Source of the DNA: Halorhodospira halophila
GTDB taxonomy: Bacteria > Pseudomonadota > Gammaproteobacteria > Nitrococcales > Halorhodospiraceae
Length of the DNA stretch: 64,000 nucleotides
Assembly (NCBI RefSeq): GCF_016653405.1
Contig: NZ_NHSN01000016.1
Location: 124,001-188,000, forward strand
Reading direction: 5' to 3'
The notes under the pieces are model-generated. The model did not search any database and was not told the DNA's origin. It saw only the letters and a program-made list of their open reading frames with translations. The translations under genes and the position numbers were made by a program. Below, in pieces: positions 7,920 to 16,502 of the stretch (position 1 is its first letter; each line of letters opens with the position of its first letter).

Positions 7920-10028
7920 TTATCGTTTCAGCCCCGTCGCCGTCATCGTGCCGCCCCGATTTTCAAAGGCCATATTCGAGCCCGTGTACCGGGCCTGGAC
8001 CGTATAGGTATTCGTCCCGGTTCCCGGGCTTTGATCGAGGTACGAAAGGCTCATTGGACCCAACCCCTGCGAGAAGATATACAGGTAGCCAAGGGAGTGG
8101 GCCCACGTCACATAACTGCCGACGTTGCCCCAACTATGCACCGTGCTCCCGTTTTTCAAAAGGCGGGCCTGCACGCGGCCTATGCTGGTGCTTCCCTGGC
8201 TGAATGAGACATACCATTGGCTGCTATCTACAGGAATGTCCGCGCCGAATAACATGGCCATCACGTCAATACGCGCCGGCTGCCCCTCGGAATTGAGATT
8301 CACACTGCCGAGTTCGCGCCAGGAAGTGCTCAGGCTCCTTGCGGTTAGATTGGAACCCCGCGTAATAACGACATTGTTGCCGCCGAGGGTGAGGATATTA
8401 TCAATATCCGCCGAGGTCGCATGGATATTGCCCCGAAAATACCCATTCATAAACTCGGCGGTACCGTCACGCCGGATCCTGAAACCGGAGTTTCCGGGCG
8501 CGAAGTTGTCACTCTGTATGGCGTTCTCAACGCCAAGATCCCATACGTTCAGGTCGCCGATGTACGCCTCGGTCGCCTCCAGGGAATCGGCAGCGATCTG
8601 ATCGACCGCGGCCTGTTTGATCTGCGCGTAGCTGATCGAGGCATCCTTGATGACGGCCTCGTTCAAATAGACCGTCCCGCCGTCCACGACGAAGGGGTAG
8701 ACCTTGCCCTCTTGGCTGTAGTCCACCGACGGGTGGCCGAGCCATAGGCGGTCCACGTTGAGTCCGAAGGTCACCGCATCGCCGTCGGCCTCCAGGCCGA
8801 TGCCACCGACTACCGGCGTCCCGTCGTTGGTGGTCTGGAGCCGAAGGGTCCACTGCGCGTTTACGTCATTGCCGTCTACCGCTACCTTCGCGCGCTGCTC
8901 GATGGCAGCGTTCGCCTCATCGACGGAGCCGGAAAGCTGCGAGACTGTCTCCGCGAGTGCGCCATCATCATCCGCAATGGCCGATTCCAGACGGGCAACG
9001 TCGGCCTTACGCTCCGATTCCTCGTCATCCACGCGCGCGCTAAGGCTATCGAAGGCACTGACCCGGGCGCTCTGCTCCTCGGCGATGGCCGTATCCAGCC
9101 GCGTGACCTCGGACTCGGCATCACCCATGCGGGCCGTCAGGGAGTTAAAGCGCGTGCTGACCGATAGCGCCGAATCCACTTCGGCTATCGTGAACTGGAT
9201 CGCCTGCGCCGCATCACCACCGAAGGCGGCGACCAACTGCCCGAGTTCGATGGCCGCTGCCGACTCCTCATCGGCGTAGCTCTTTAGCTCCGAACGGGCG
9301 TCCGCGATGGCCTGCTCCCGCTCGTTGGCCTCCGCCTGGATAGCCTCCTGGCGCTCGTCGGCCTCCTCGGCAATGCGCGCGGCAACCGAGCCCTCCAGTT
9401 CTGGCGGCCCATCGACCAGATCAATGCGTTCGCGCAGCGTGCGGGCAAGCTGCGATTCGCCGATCTCCCCGGTCAGTTGCTCCAGGAAGTAGTCAGCGTC
9501 TCGGGCCGTCTCGGCGTAGCGCGACTGCGAGAACGGGCCCCGAACCCCAGCCAGGGAGACGTTGCGCACCCAATAGTAGCCACCCCAGCTACTCCCCACG
9601 ATGTCGGTGTGGATGCGCGCGAACTGCACCCCGACCATGACCGCCTGGCCGATGTCGGCGACCTGCGCGCGCCAGATTTCGACGTGGGAGTGGTTGCTGT
9701 ACTGCGGCCGCCCCCAGGTCAGCAGCACCCGGGTAAAAGACGCCTGGGCCTGGAAGTCGGCCACCCGCGGCGGCGTGGTGACGTTCGGCGGCGGCTCGAC
9801 CGGCTCCAGGGTGCCGCCGGCGCCAACACCCGCGCGCAGCCCCTCCTTGAGTTTGGCGAGCCCGATCTCCACCAGGTCACGCCGGGTCAGCTTGGCATCG
9901 AGCGGGTCGCCCCGCTGGCCCTCGCCAAGCTCGATGACCTGCTTCACCGCATCGAGAAACTGGCGCTCGGCTGGGCTGGCGTCGGTGGGCACGCTGGGAA
10001 GCTGGGTGGTCCGGGTCGGATTGCTCAT
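7920..10028 (-). CDS. Tail fibre / host-specificity protein with lambda gpJ-like C-terminal module
   Basis: 702 residues. A helical N terminus (1-75) probably docks on the virion; a fibronectin-III-like domain follows (about 85-170), then a long coiled coil (about 195-380, repeating Glu/Ala/Ser heptads). The DUF1983-type module known from lambda gpJ homologues comes next (about 385-520; motif VDGGTVYLNEAVIKDASI), then a beta-rich tip (about 520-702). The tip-coding DNA, about 7920-8560, is visibly richer in A/T than its neighbours, a sign of modular exchange of the receptor-binding end. Its start overlaps the end of the tail hub gene by 4 bases. Host recognition is inferred from the gpJ-like module and fibre architecture. 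Confidence 0.75.
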   Translation of the reverse strand: MSNPTRTTQLPSVPTDASPAERQFLDAVKQVIELGEGQRGDPLDAKLTRRDLVEIGLAKLKEGLRAGVGAGGTLEPVEPPPNVTTPPRVADFQAQASFTRVLLTWGRPQYSNHSHVEIWRAQVADIGQAVMVGVQFARIHTDIVGSSWGGYYWVRNVSLAGVRGPFSQSRYAETARDADYFLEQLTGEIGESQLARTLRERIDLVDGPPELEGSVAARIAEEADERQEAIQAEANEREQAIADARSELKSYADEESAAAIELGQLVAAFGGDAAQAIQFTIAEVDSALSVSTRFNSLTARMGDAESEVTRLDTAIAEEQSARVSAFDSLSARVDDEESERKADVARLESAIADDDGALAETVSQLSGSVDEANAAIEQRAKVAVDGNDVNAQWTLRLQTTNDGTPVVGGIGLEADGDAVTFGLNVDRLWLGHPSVDYSQEGKVYPFVVDGGTVYLNEAVIKDASISYAQIKQAAVDQIAADSLEATEAYIGDLNVWDLGVENAIQSDNFAPGNSGFRIRRDGTAEFMNGYFRGNIHATSADIDNILTLGGNNVVITRGSNLTARSLSTSWRELGSVNLNSEGQPARIDVMAMLFGADIPVDSSQWYVSFSQGSTSIGRVQARLLKNGSTVHSWGNVGSYVTWAHSLGYLYIFSQGLGPMSLSYLDQSPGTGTNTYTVQARYTGSNMAFENRGGTMTATGLKR

Positions 10029-11920
10029 TGCACCAGCGCCTCCATGCTATCCCCGAAGGCGACCTCATCCACCGTGTCGGTGCCGGTGACCTCCCACTCG
10101 AAGGATCGAGCCAGGTATCCCCCCGGCAAGGGGAAGGGGTCGGGGTCGGTGACCGTATGCTCGTGGACCTGCTCCCCGTCGGCGAACAGGCGGAACGTGG
10201 TGCCCTCGTAGCTGCGGGCGATCACCTGGGCGGCGCCGGCGTTGGCCGGCAGCGGTGCCGGGAACAGCGGTGAGCGGTAGTGCATCGGCATCCGCTGCTC
10301 GGCGCTGTCCCAGCGCTGGATCATCCCGTCGGTGTCGAGAAGGTAGAGCCGGTCATCGAGCGGGTCGCGGTGCCCGGACAGGGCCTCCAGGTCCAGGTCG
10401 ATGAAGCCAAGCTCCGGTTGCCGCGGGTCGAAGATGAACCCGCCGCCGTCGTAGAAGCCAACGTACCGCCCGCCCCACTCGAAGGCGCGGATGGTTTCGG
10501 GCTTGTACGCCGCCCACTCGCGCTCGGTGATGTGCTGATGGGTCAGCAGTTCGGCGCCACGGGTGCTGATCTGCACCAGGCCGGCCGGGGAGGCGTAGAC
10601 GCAGGCATAGCCGAACGAGACCATCGACGCCGGCGAGGCGCACGACTCGTTGACCTCCAGGCGCCGGGCCTGGAGTGCGCGCGGGTCGGAGCCGGTGACA
10701 AGATACGGTCGCCCGGCCGTGACCACCGCGATAGAGACATCGAAGACGCCAAGCGCGGTGATCGACTCATCCAGGCTCAGGCTGTATAGCTCCGGCCAGG
10801 CGTGCGGGCGGTACGGCTCGCTGGCGTAGAGCCGGTTGTCGGTGAACCCGAGCATGAAGCCGCCCGGGTGCGTGTCGAACCCGCGCAGCCCCTTCGGCGG
10901 CGGATCCCAGGCCGTGCTCTCCAGCGCCGTACCCAGGACCGTGCTCCGCAGCGTGTCGGTGAAGCTCTGATCGGAGAGTTCCACCTCGGCGACGAAGCGA
11001 AACTCCGCCCCCTGGTTGCCCGAGGCCGTGCGGTAGATGCGCCGGCGCTCGATCAGCCGCCCGGCGCCCTCATCGACCGAGAGCGGGGGAAGCTCGACCT
11101 CCACCGCCTGCGTCACACCGACCGTGATCTGCACCGGGTCCGGTGTCGGCGGCCCCTCCTCGCCAAGTTCGGTGACCAGGGTGTGCGTGTAAAAGCGCAC
11201 CTCCTGCCACTGCTCCGGGTAGAAGGGGCGGAACATGCCGGAGACGAACGCGCTGTAGGCCACGTTCTCGGCGTCGGTGTTGTTGAGCGTGAAGGTGGTC
11301 TCATCGACGACCCGGATTTGAAAGCCGTCGAGGTGGTTCAGGTACTCGGCCAGGTGGTTCTCGCCCTCCTCCTCATCCGGGCTCTGCGCCTCGATGTCAA
11401 AGCGCACCACCTCGCCGTCCTCCAGGCCGTGCTCGCCGTCGGTGACCACCCGGATAGGCCATTCCCGGTGGATCTGCGCAATGGCCACCGTGGGCGGCTC
11501 GACCGCGCTGACGCCAAGCTCATTGCTCGGCGCGGGCACGCCCAGCCGGTAGCTCGTCACCGGGTACCGCTCACCGCCCTGGTAGGCGGCCGGCGTGTAG
11601 GTGTAACGCGGCTCGTCATAGCGGGGGTCGCCAGCGAAGTAGATCCGCTGCCATACGTCGTCGTTGAGCGGGCCAGGGGCCACGTCCACGCGCCCCGGAA
11701 AGCGCAGCCAGTAATCCTCGCCGCCGACGCGCCAGCGGTAGATCGTGCCGACCGTGTGGCCATCCAGGTCCACCGGCTCCACCGGCTCGGGCTCGCGCAG
11801 GGGGCGCAGCGCGCCGCTGTCCAGGTCGCAGTTGCGCGCCGCCTGGGCCTGCCCCGCCTCCAGCAAACGAGCCGAGCGCCGCGGCCAGGAGCCCCGGAAG
11901 AACCGTGTGCGATGGTGCAT
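10025..11920 (-). CDS. Tail hub/nozzle-like structural protein (P22 gp10 / T7 gp12 position)
   Basis: 631 residues. The middle and C-terminal parts carry repeated beta-strand blocks ending in short polar turns (for example DNRLYASEP, GRPYLVTGSD, DDRLYLLDTDG), which look like beta-propeller blades; a beta-sandwich-like block lies at about 140-330. Large beta-propeller hubs close the tail in P22-like and T7-like virions. The gene lies directly after a fibre-associated gene and before the main fibre, fitting a hub that carries fibres. No signal peptide or catalytic motif is seen. The family is inferred from architecture and order. Confidence 0.55.
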   Translation of the reverse strand: MHHRTRFFRGSWPRRSARLLEAGQAQAARNCDLDSGALRPLREPEPVEPVDLDGHTVGTIYRWRVGGEDYWLRFPGRVDVAPGPLNDDVWQRIYFAGDPRYDEPRYTYTPAAYQGGERYPVTSYRLGVPAPSNELGVSAVEPPTVAIAQIHREWPIRVVTDGEHGLEDGEVVRFDIEAQSPDEEEGENHLAEYLNHLDGFQIRVVDETTFTLNNTDAENVAYSAFVSGMFRPFYPEQWQEVRFYTHTLVTELGEEGPPTPDPVQITVGVTQAVEVELPPLSVDEGAGRLIERRRIYRTASGNQGAEFRFVAEVELSDQSFTDTLRSTVLGTALESTAWDPPPKGLRGFDTHPGGFMLGFTDNRLYASEPYRPHAWPELYSLSLDESITALGVFDVSIAVVTAGRPYLVTGSDPRALQARRLEVNESCASPASMVSFGYACVYASPAGLVQISTRGAELLTHQHITEREWAAYKPETIRAFEWGGRYVGFYDGGGFIFDPRQPELGFIDLDLEALSGHRDPLDDRLYLLDTDGMIQRWDSAEQRMPMHYRSPLFPAPLPANAGAAQVIARSYEGTTFRLFADGEQVHEHTVTDPDPFPLPGGYLARSFEWEVTGTDTVDEVAFGDSMEALVQ

Positions 11921-11931
11921 GGTGATCCCTC

Positions 11932-12477
11932 TTAGAACCGGCTCGGCGCCGTGCGGATCGGGTCGGTGGTGAAGTTGCGGGCCCGCTCAAGCTGGAAGCG
12001 CGAGAGGTGATCGCGGTAGAGCGCGCGGTAGTGCATCCCAAGCTCCGGTGCGCTCCACTCCACCCCGGGCATGACCAGCAGCCGCGCCTTGGCTCCCGCG
12101 GCAATGGCCTCCGCCCCCCTACTCAGCAGCCAGCCGGGCACCTCGTTGGACTGCTCGGCAAGGCCCAGCAGCACGTCGGCGCTGTGCGCCGGCTCGTCGC
12201 CCTCGGGCTCGACACGCTTGGGCGGGGAGAAGCGGGCCGGAATGACCTCGCCTTCCGCGTCCCGGGCGTGGACCAGGGCCAGGGCCACCGAGCCCTGCTG
12301 GGGCTCGAACTCGTAGCCCCCATCCTCGGCCGGGGTCAGCTTCAGGCGGACCTGCCACCCCCGGCCATCGCGCAGCCACTCATTGAGCGCGTGGCGCACC
12401 GCGTTCAACGCCACGACCTTGGGGCAGCCGGGCGCCTCGGGCAGCACGTCCCGCAGCAGCGTGTCGATCTTCTCCAT
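11932..12477 (-). CDS. Phage virion-associated protein of unknown function
   Basis: 181 residues with no recognised domain. The N terminus (MEKIDTLLRDVLPEAPGCP) is helical, followed by a predicted beta-rich middle and a C-terminal helical region ending in an Arg-rich tail with LYRDHLSRFQLERARNF. It sits 11 bases before the hub gene and 12 bases after the repeat-rich tail protein, so it is expressed with the tail genes. Comparable small proteins in phage tail operons serve as neck or tail completion proteins; here the role is only a positional guess. Confidence 0.5.
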   Translation of the reverse strand: MEKIDTLLRDVLPEAPGCPKVVALNAVRHALNEWLRDGRGWQVRLKLTPAEDGGYEFEPQQGSVALALVHARDAEGEVIPARFSPPKRVEPEGDEPAHSADVLLGLAEQSNEVPGWLLSRGAEAIAAGAKARLLVMPGVEWSAPELGMHYRALYRDHLSRFQLERARNFTTDPIRTAPSRF

Positions 12478-12489
12478 GGGGAACCCCGG

Positions 12490-14706
12490 TTAGTTGTAGG
12501 TGGCCGGGCGATAGAGGGTCTGCGTGCCCTCGGCCGGCCGATAGAGGGTCTGCGTATCGTCGGCCGGGTGGTGGATGGCCCCGTGCAGATAGCCGCCGAT
12601 GCTGCGCGAGGAGGCGTCGGTGCTCGACGACACCAGGGCCTTCGCCACGACGATGGCCCGTGCGCGGGCCACCATGTCGGTGACGGCCTGGACGTTTGCA
12701 GCATCGCCGTCCGCCCACGTCCCCCGGGCAAAGCCGCGGGTAAGGGCCTCGGCCCGTGCGGCCGCCCACCGGCGACGTGAGCCGATGCCGAGGGCGAACG
12801 TGCGGCTGGTGCCGAGCGCGCGCGCATTGCTCGTGCGCTGCCCCGAAGCCAAGGCATCGCCTGCCGAGCGGCCATGGGCGCTGACGCTGCGGACCCGGCG
12901 CGCACGCTCGCCGCCGGCGGTGCTCTCGGCGCTCGTCTGCGCCGCCACACGGCGGGTCCGGGCGGGGATTGCCCCGGCGCGGGTCTGCGCCTGCACCCAC
13001 AGCGAAGTGTCCCCGGCCAGCAGCCCGAGGGCTCGCGCCGAGGTTTCGGCGTGAACAGCGGCACGGCCGCGTAGCTCGATCCCGGCCAGCGCCTCGCTGC
13101 CGGTTCTCGCCCCGGTCGATGCGGCATCGGAGCGAATCAGCCGCGCCGAGGCGCGCACCTGGGCGTTGGACTCGACCCGGGCAGCCAGCAGGCGCAGCCG
13201 GATCGCAGCCGAGGAAAGGCCACTGGTGGCCGCGATGCTGAACGCCCCACGCCGCTCGCGCTTGGGCAGGGCGCGGGCCTCGGTGCTCGACTCGACGCGG
13301 GCCGAGGTGATCCGCCTGCGGCTCACCCGCAAGGCATGGGCGGCCGACTGCGCGCAGGCACGGGCCGACGCCGCGACGATCCGACCCGAGCCGGCCCGGG
13401 CGGAACTGACCGCCTCGGCCCCAGCCTGCGCCGCCGCCGTGCGAATCCCGCGCGCGCTCACCTGCGTGACGGCGCGGATGTCGGTCGAGGCGTTGGTGAA
13501 GACGGTGAAGCCGATCCGTGGCGGGCGAACGCCGTTGATGCCAAGGCTGACGGGGCCGGCAACGAAGTTATGGCCGCCGGAGTGGCGGAAGCCCACCGCG
13601 CCGGTGGGGTGGCTGTTGTTCGTCCCGGTTACTGTCCACTCGGTGGGCTCGCGCTCGTTCGCGGGCCAGACCTTCATGCGCAGGGTAGAGCCCGACGCCC
13701 GGGCGCGCAGGAGGAAAAGCCCACTCGTCGCGCTGGTAACGCCCTCCTCGGCAATGACCGAGATGCTCGACGGGCTGGTGCCTATGACGGCCGAAAGGCC
13801 CGGGATCCCCGTGGTGTTGCGCAGCAGGAAGAAGTACCCGTTGCCGGTCGATTGCAGGCGCAGCGCAACACCGAACCCGTCCGCCCACGACGTGCTGTGC
13901 GAGGGGTAATCAATGGCCGCCAGGACTTCCTGCTCGTCCGTGTCATCGGGCGGGGTGTCCCAGCGGACCACCGAGTAGATGCTGCTATTCGGACGCAGCC
14001 CGACCCCTTCGGGCATCACCGGGCTCTCGGTGACGGTGTACGCCGACATGTCGCCGACAAGCCGGGTGATATTCTCCGGGGTTTGTCCCAGCGCCACCCC
14101 GGTCCACTGCTCCAGGTACTCGTCCGGGACGGCCGGCCGGGACTCGCCGCTTGCACTGACTGCCGTGGTGGCGGTGGCAGCAGCGGACGCCGCCCGGGTC
14201 AAGACCGGCTGGGCGCTCGCCGAGGAGGACGCCAGGACGCCGGCACTGGCCCTGCGGACCCGCAGGATCACCACCTCGTTCGCGCTCGCCGCCGTGCTTG
14301 CCCCTACGCTGGCGCTGGCCTCCCGAAAGCGCCGACGCCCCGCGGCAACCGCCATCGACGTGACCGCCCCCGCGCTCGCGCTGGCCTGCACAAAACGCCG
14401 GCGTCTCGCGGTAGCAGCCATTGAGGTGACCGCCTGCGCGCTGGCCGCGAGGAGACGCTGACGGTTTGCGGAGGCCGCCGTCGAGGTGGACGCCTGCACA
14501 CCCGCGCTGGCCTCCTTGGCCGCCCGGGTGGTGAACGCCTGCCACTCGGACCAATCACCAGCCTCGTCGCCCTCGACCGCGCGCACGCGCCACTGGTAGT
14601 CGGCGCCGGGGGCCAGGCCGGTCAGTTCGTAGTGCGTGTCGGGGATGCCCTCGACCAGCGTGCTTGGCCCGCCGAGTTCGCGCCACTCCAGGTCAAAGGT
14701 GGTCAT
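12490..14706 (-). CDS. Repeat-rich tail protein: partial FN3, Ala/Arg repeats, lectin-like domain, more repeats
   Basis: 738 residues from the ATG at 14706 (an in-frame TTG lies 12 bases upstream). Residues 1-60 are strands C to G of a fibronectin-III domain (FDLEWRELGG, YELTGLAPGADYQW); the missing first strands are encoded at the end of the preceding gene in another frame. Then come about six repeats of 20-23 residues rich in Ala, Ser and Arg, a lectin-like beta domain (about 195-390) paralogous to the preceding gene product, and about 14 further repeats. The C terminus has two copies of TQTLYRPA. The alternating small/polar pattern suggests a beta-helical fibre shaft. ATGA overlap with the upstream gene couples translation. 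Confidence 0.6.
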   Translation of the reverse strand: MTTFDLEWRELGGPSTLVEGIPDTHYELTGLAPGADYQWRVRAVEGDEAGDWSEWQAFTTRAAKEASAGVQASTSTAASANRQRLLAASAQAVTSMAATARRRRFVQASASAGAVTSMAVAAGRRRFREASASVGASTAASANEVVILRVRRASAGVLASSSASAQPVLTRAASAAATATTAVSASGESRPAVPDEYLEQWTGVALGQTPENITRLVGDMSAYTVTESPVMPEGVGLRPNSSIYSVVRWDTPPDDTDEQEVLAAIDYPSHSTSWADGFGVALRLQSTGNGYFFLLRNTTGIPGLSAVIGTSPSSISVIAEEGVTSATSGLFLLRARASGSTLRMKVWPANEREPTEWTVTGTNNSHPTGAVGFRHSGGHNFVAGPVSLGINGVRPPRIGFTVFTNASTDIRAVTQVSARGIRTAAAQAGAEAVSSARAGSGRIVAASARACAQSAAHALRVSRRRITSARVESSTEARALPKRERRGAFSIAATSGLSSAAIRLRLLAARVESNAQVRASARLIRSDAASTGARTGSEALAGIELRGRAAVHAETSARALGLLAGDTSLWVQAQTRAGAIPARTRRVAAQTSAESTAGGERARRVRSVSAHGRSAGDALASGQRTSNARALGTSRTFALGIGSRRRWAAARAEALTRGFARGTWADGDAANVQAVTDMVARARAIVVAKALVSSSTDASSRSIGGYLHGAIHHPADDTQTLYRPAEGTQTLYRPATYN

Positions 14707-15416
14707 GGCAGTTCCCAACCCAGCCGGGCGGAGCCTGCGGTGATCTGCGTGCTCTGGAGACTGACCGGGATCGGAGGCGGGCCACCCGGAGCGGGCGGCG
14801 GATCACCGTCCGTCCCGGCCGCCATCGGCCCAATAAAATAGGGATGGTTCTCCCGGTGAGACAGGCCGACAACGCCGGCGTCCCATTGGCTGTTGGTCGC
14901 CTCCAGCGTCCAGGCGGCAGGCTCGGGGGTTTCGTAAGGCCACACCTTGAGGCGCAGGTTCGAGCCCTGGGCCTGGGCGCGCAGGCTCCATAGGCCACCC
15001 GTGGACGGGGCAATCACCGTCTCGGTGTAGATATTCAGCCCCGTAGTGCCCTGGCCGATGGCAGCCCGCAGGACGTGATCCTCGCCCCAAACATGCTGCG
15101 AGTAGAGCCCGAGGTGATACCCCCCGCCGGAGAGGTTCGAGCGCAGCATCACGCCGATGTAGCACTCCGTCCAGCCTGGGGTAATGCTCGGGTAGTCCAC
15201 CACGGTCAGGACTTCCTGATCCTCGGAGGGGAAAACGTCTACCCAATGGGCGTGGGTCATCGGACTGGAGGAAGGCGGGCGGGCCCCTACGCCGTCGGGC
15301 AGGGAGCCACGCGACTCGACGATCCAGTTCTGGTCGGCGCCGCCGTAGTAGCCAACGATATTCGGCGGGGTAGTGCCGATGGGCACGCCGGTCCAGTCCA
15401 CTTGGTATTGAGCCAT
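14703..15416 (-). CDS. Lectin-like tail protein ending in the first half of an FN3 domain
   Basis: 237 residues. Most is a single beta-rich, laminin-G/concanavalin-like module beginning YQVDWTGVPIGTTPPNI and ending near residue 200; a closely related module lies inside the next gene product. After a Pro/Gly linker, the last 20 residues are strands A and B of a fibronectin-III domain (ITAGSARLGWELP), which then stops at TGA. The remaining strands continue in the next frame after ATGA. The pair therefore looks like one former fibre gene cut in two, or two coupled genes whose products complement each other. Carbohydrate binding is inferred from the fold only. Confidence 0.55.
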   Translation of the reverse strand: MAQYQVDWTGVPIGTTPPNIVGYYGGADQNWIVESRGSLPDGVGARPPSSSPMTHAHWVDVFPSEDQEVLTVVDYPSITPGWTECYIGVMLRSNLSGGGYHLGLYSQHVWGEDHVLRAAIGQGTTGLNIYTETVIAPSTGGLWSLRAQAQGSNLRLKVWPYETPEPAAWTLEATNSQWDAGVVGLSHRENHPYFIGPMAAGTDGDPPPAPGGPPPIPVSLQSTQITAGSARLGWELP

Positions 15417-15456
15417 CAGACACCCCCGACGCGCCGCATCGTTAGCCGCTCACCCA

Positions 15457-15819
15457 TCAGTCGATGGACACCTGGACCTCGCCGGCGGGGAACCGGAGGA
15501 TGTCGCCCTCCAGGATCTCCCGGGCCGTTGCCAGGGGGGCGATAGCCAGGCGCGTGCCGCCGGAACTGGCGTCGTAGACGGCCACCTCATCGACCTCGCC
15601 CCAGGTGCCGGTCGCCTCGGAGAACTCCACGTCGGCGTTGGTGAACACGGCCCGGCCACTGCTCGATGCCGCGGTCGGAGCGCCGAAACTCGCCGCCTGG
15701 CGGCTGTGGCCGTTGCCGCTCACCTCACTGCCGCCGACACGGGCGGCCAGGTAGACGGTGCCGCTGCGAAAGACATGATCGAGAGCCATGTCGCGTGCTT
15801 CATTGGTAAAGCCTGTCAT
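15457..15819 (-). CDS. Small phage tail/structural protein (Gp80-like family)
   Basis: 120 residues. The opening MTGFTNEARDMALDHVF and the central blocks EVSGNGHSRQAASFGAP and NADVEFSEATGTWGEVDEVAVYD match a widespread small phage structural family in which a short helix is followed by a compact beta domain ending in RFPAG. Members occur near tail-fibre genes and are thought to be minor tail or fibre-base proteins. It lies between the lectin-like tail gene and the adaptor genes. Family recognition is by pattern; the exact role is not known. Confidence 0.55.
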   Translation of the reverse strand: MTGFTNEARDMALDHVFRSGTVYLAARVGGSEVSGNGHSRQAASFGAPTAASSSGRAVFTNADVEFSEATGTWGEVDEVAVYDASSGGTRLAIAPLATAREILEGDILRFPAGEVQVSID

Positions 15820-15842
15820 GGTGGCCTAGTCCTCTTGTCGTG

Positions 15843-16502
15843 CTATGCCCGCTGGTGGGGCTCTTGGGTGCGGGGGTCTGTGCGCTGGGAGACAGGCACC
15901 TTCTCGCCAAGCGCGTGGTAGAACCACTCGTAGTGGGCTTGGGCCTTCGGCTCGATGCCCGCTCGGGTGTCCTTGAGCCAGGCGCGGTAGAGCATCCAGT
16001 GGCGCAGCGGCTCGCGGTAGTGGCTGGGCATCTGCCCAAGGGTCGGGTAGGCGCCAACCTCGAAGGCCGGAGGCTGCTGGATGTAGACGATCTGAACGCG
16101 CGTGCCAGGGCGCACCGCCGGCACGGTGTGAAAGACCCGGGGCTGGCGCTCATCCCACAGGTAATGGTCCACCTGATCGGCCTCGGGGCGGCCGCGCCAG
16201 GCCGGGTCGAAGCGGGCCAGGGTCGCCCCATCGACCCGCGTGATCGCCTCCCCGGGAAGGCCCTGGTCCACGTTCGCGGTGACCTCCATCAGCCGCACGC
16301 CATCCTCGGGGATGTGGTGGGTCACGCCCCGCTGCAAGGCGACCGAGGCCACCCGCTGGAACGCCTCGGGGCGCACCAGGGCAAGCTGGTCCAGGGCGGC
16401 GCGGAGCATGTCGGAGAAGTGCTCATCGGTCCACGCCGGGTAGTCGGGGTGCTCGATCAGGTCAAGCTGGACGCTGCGCACGAGGGCGGCGGTATCAAGC
16501 AT
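15843..16502 (-). CDS. Head-tail adaptor-like protein, second paralogue
   Basis: 219 residues, paralogous to the 225-residue protein encoded immediately upstream. Both share an N-terminal helical region, a central VxLMxVxxN strand, an F/YxWDER or FDERxP..F block and a C-terminal helical hairpin of the kind seen in phage adaptor proteins. This copy has LMEVTANVDQG, LWDERQPRVFH and YREPLRHWMLYRAWLKD. It overlaps the first copy by 8 bases. By position between capsid and tail genes it probably forms part of the connector below the portal, like P22 gp4. The assignment to the DUF6682-like group is an inference. Confidence 0.6.
   Translation of the reverse strand: MLDTAALVRSVQLDLIEHPDYPAWTDEHFSDMLRAALDQLALVRPEAFQRVASVALQRGVTHHIPEDGVRLMEVTANVDQGLPGEAITRVDGATLARFDPAWRGRPEADQVDHYLWDERQPRVFHTVPAVRPGTRVQIVYIQQPPAFEVGAYPTLGQMPSHYREPLRHWMLYRAWLKDTRAGIEPKAQAHYEWFYHALGEKVPVSQRTDPRTQEPHQRA

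Noticed and set aside
14690-14720. Programmed -1 frameshift signal joining the two tail proteins
   Set aside because: No X-XXY-YYZ slippery heptamer or following pseudoknot could be seen; only the domain split is certain, so frameshifting is kept as one of three options.
12490-15416. Diversity-generating retroelement target in the tail proteins
   Set aside because: No reverse transcriptase gene or template/variable repeat pair was seen in the window.
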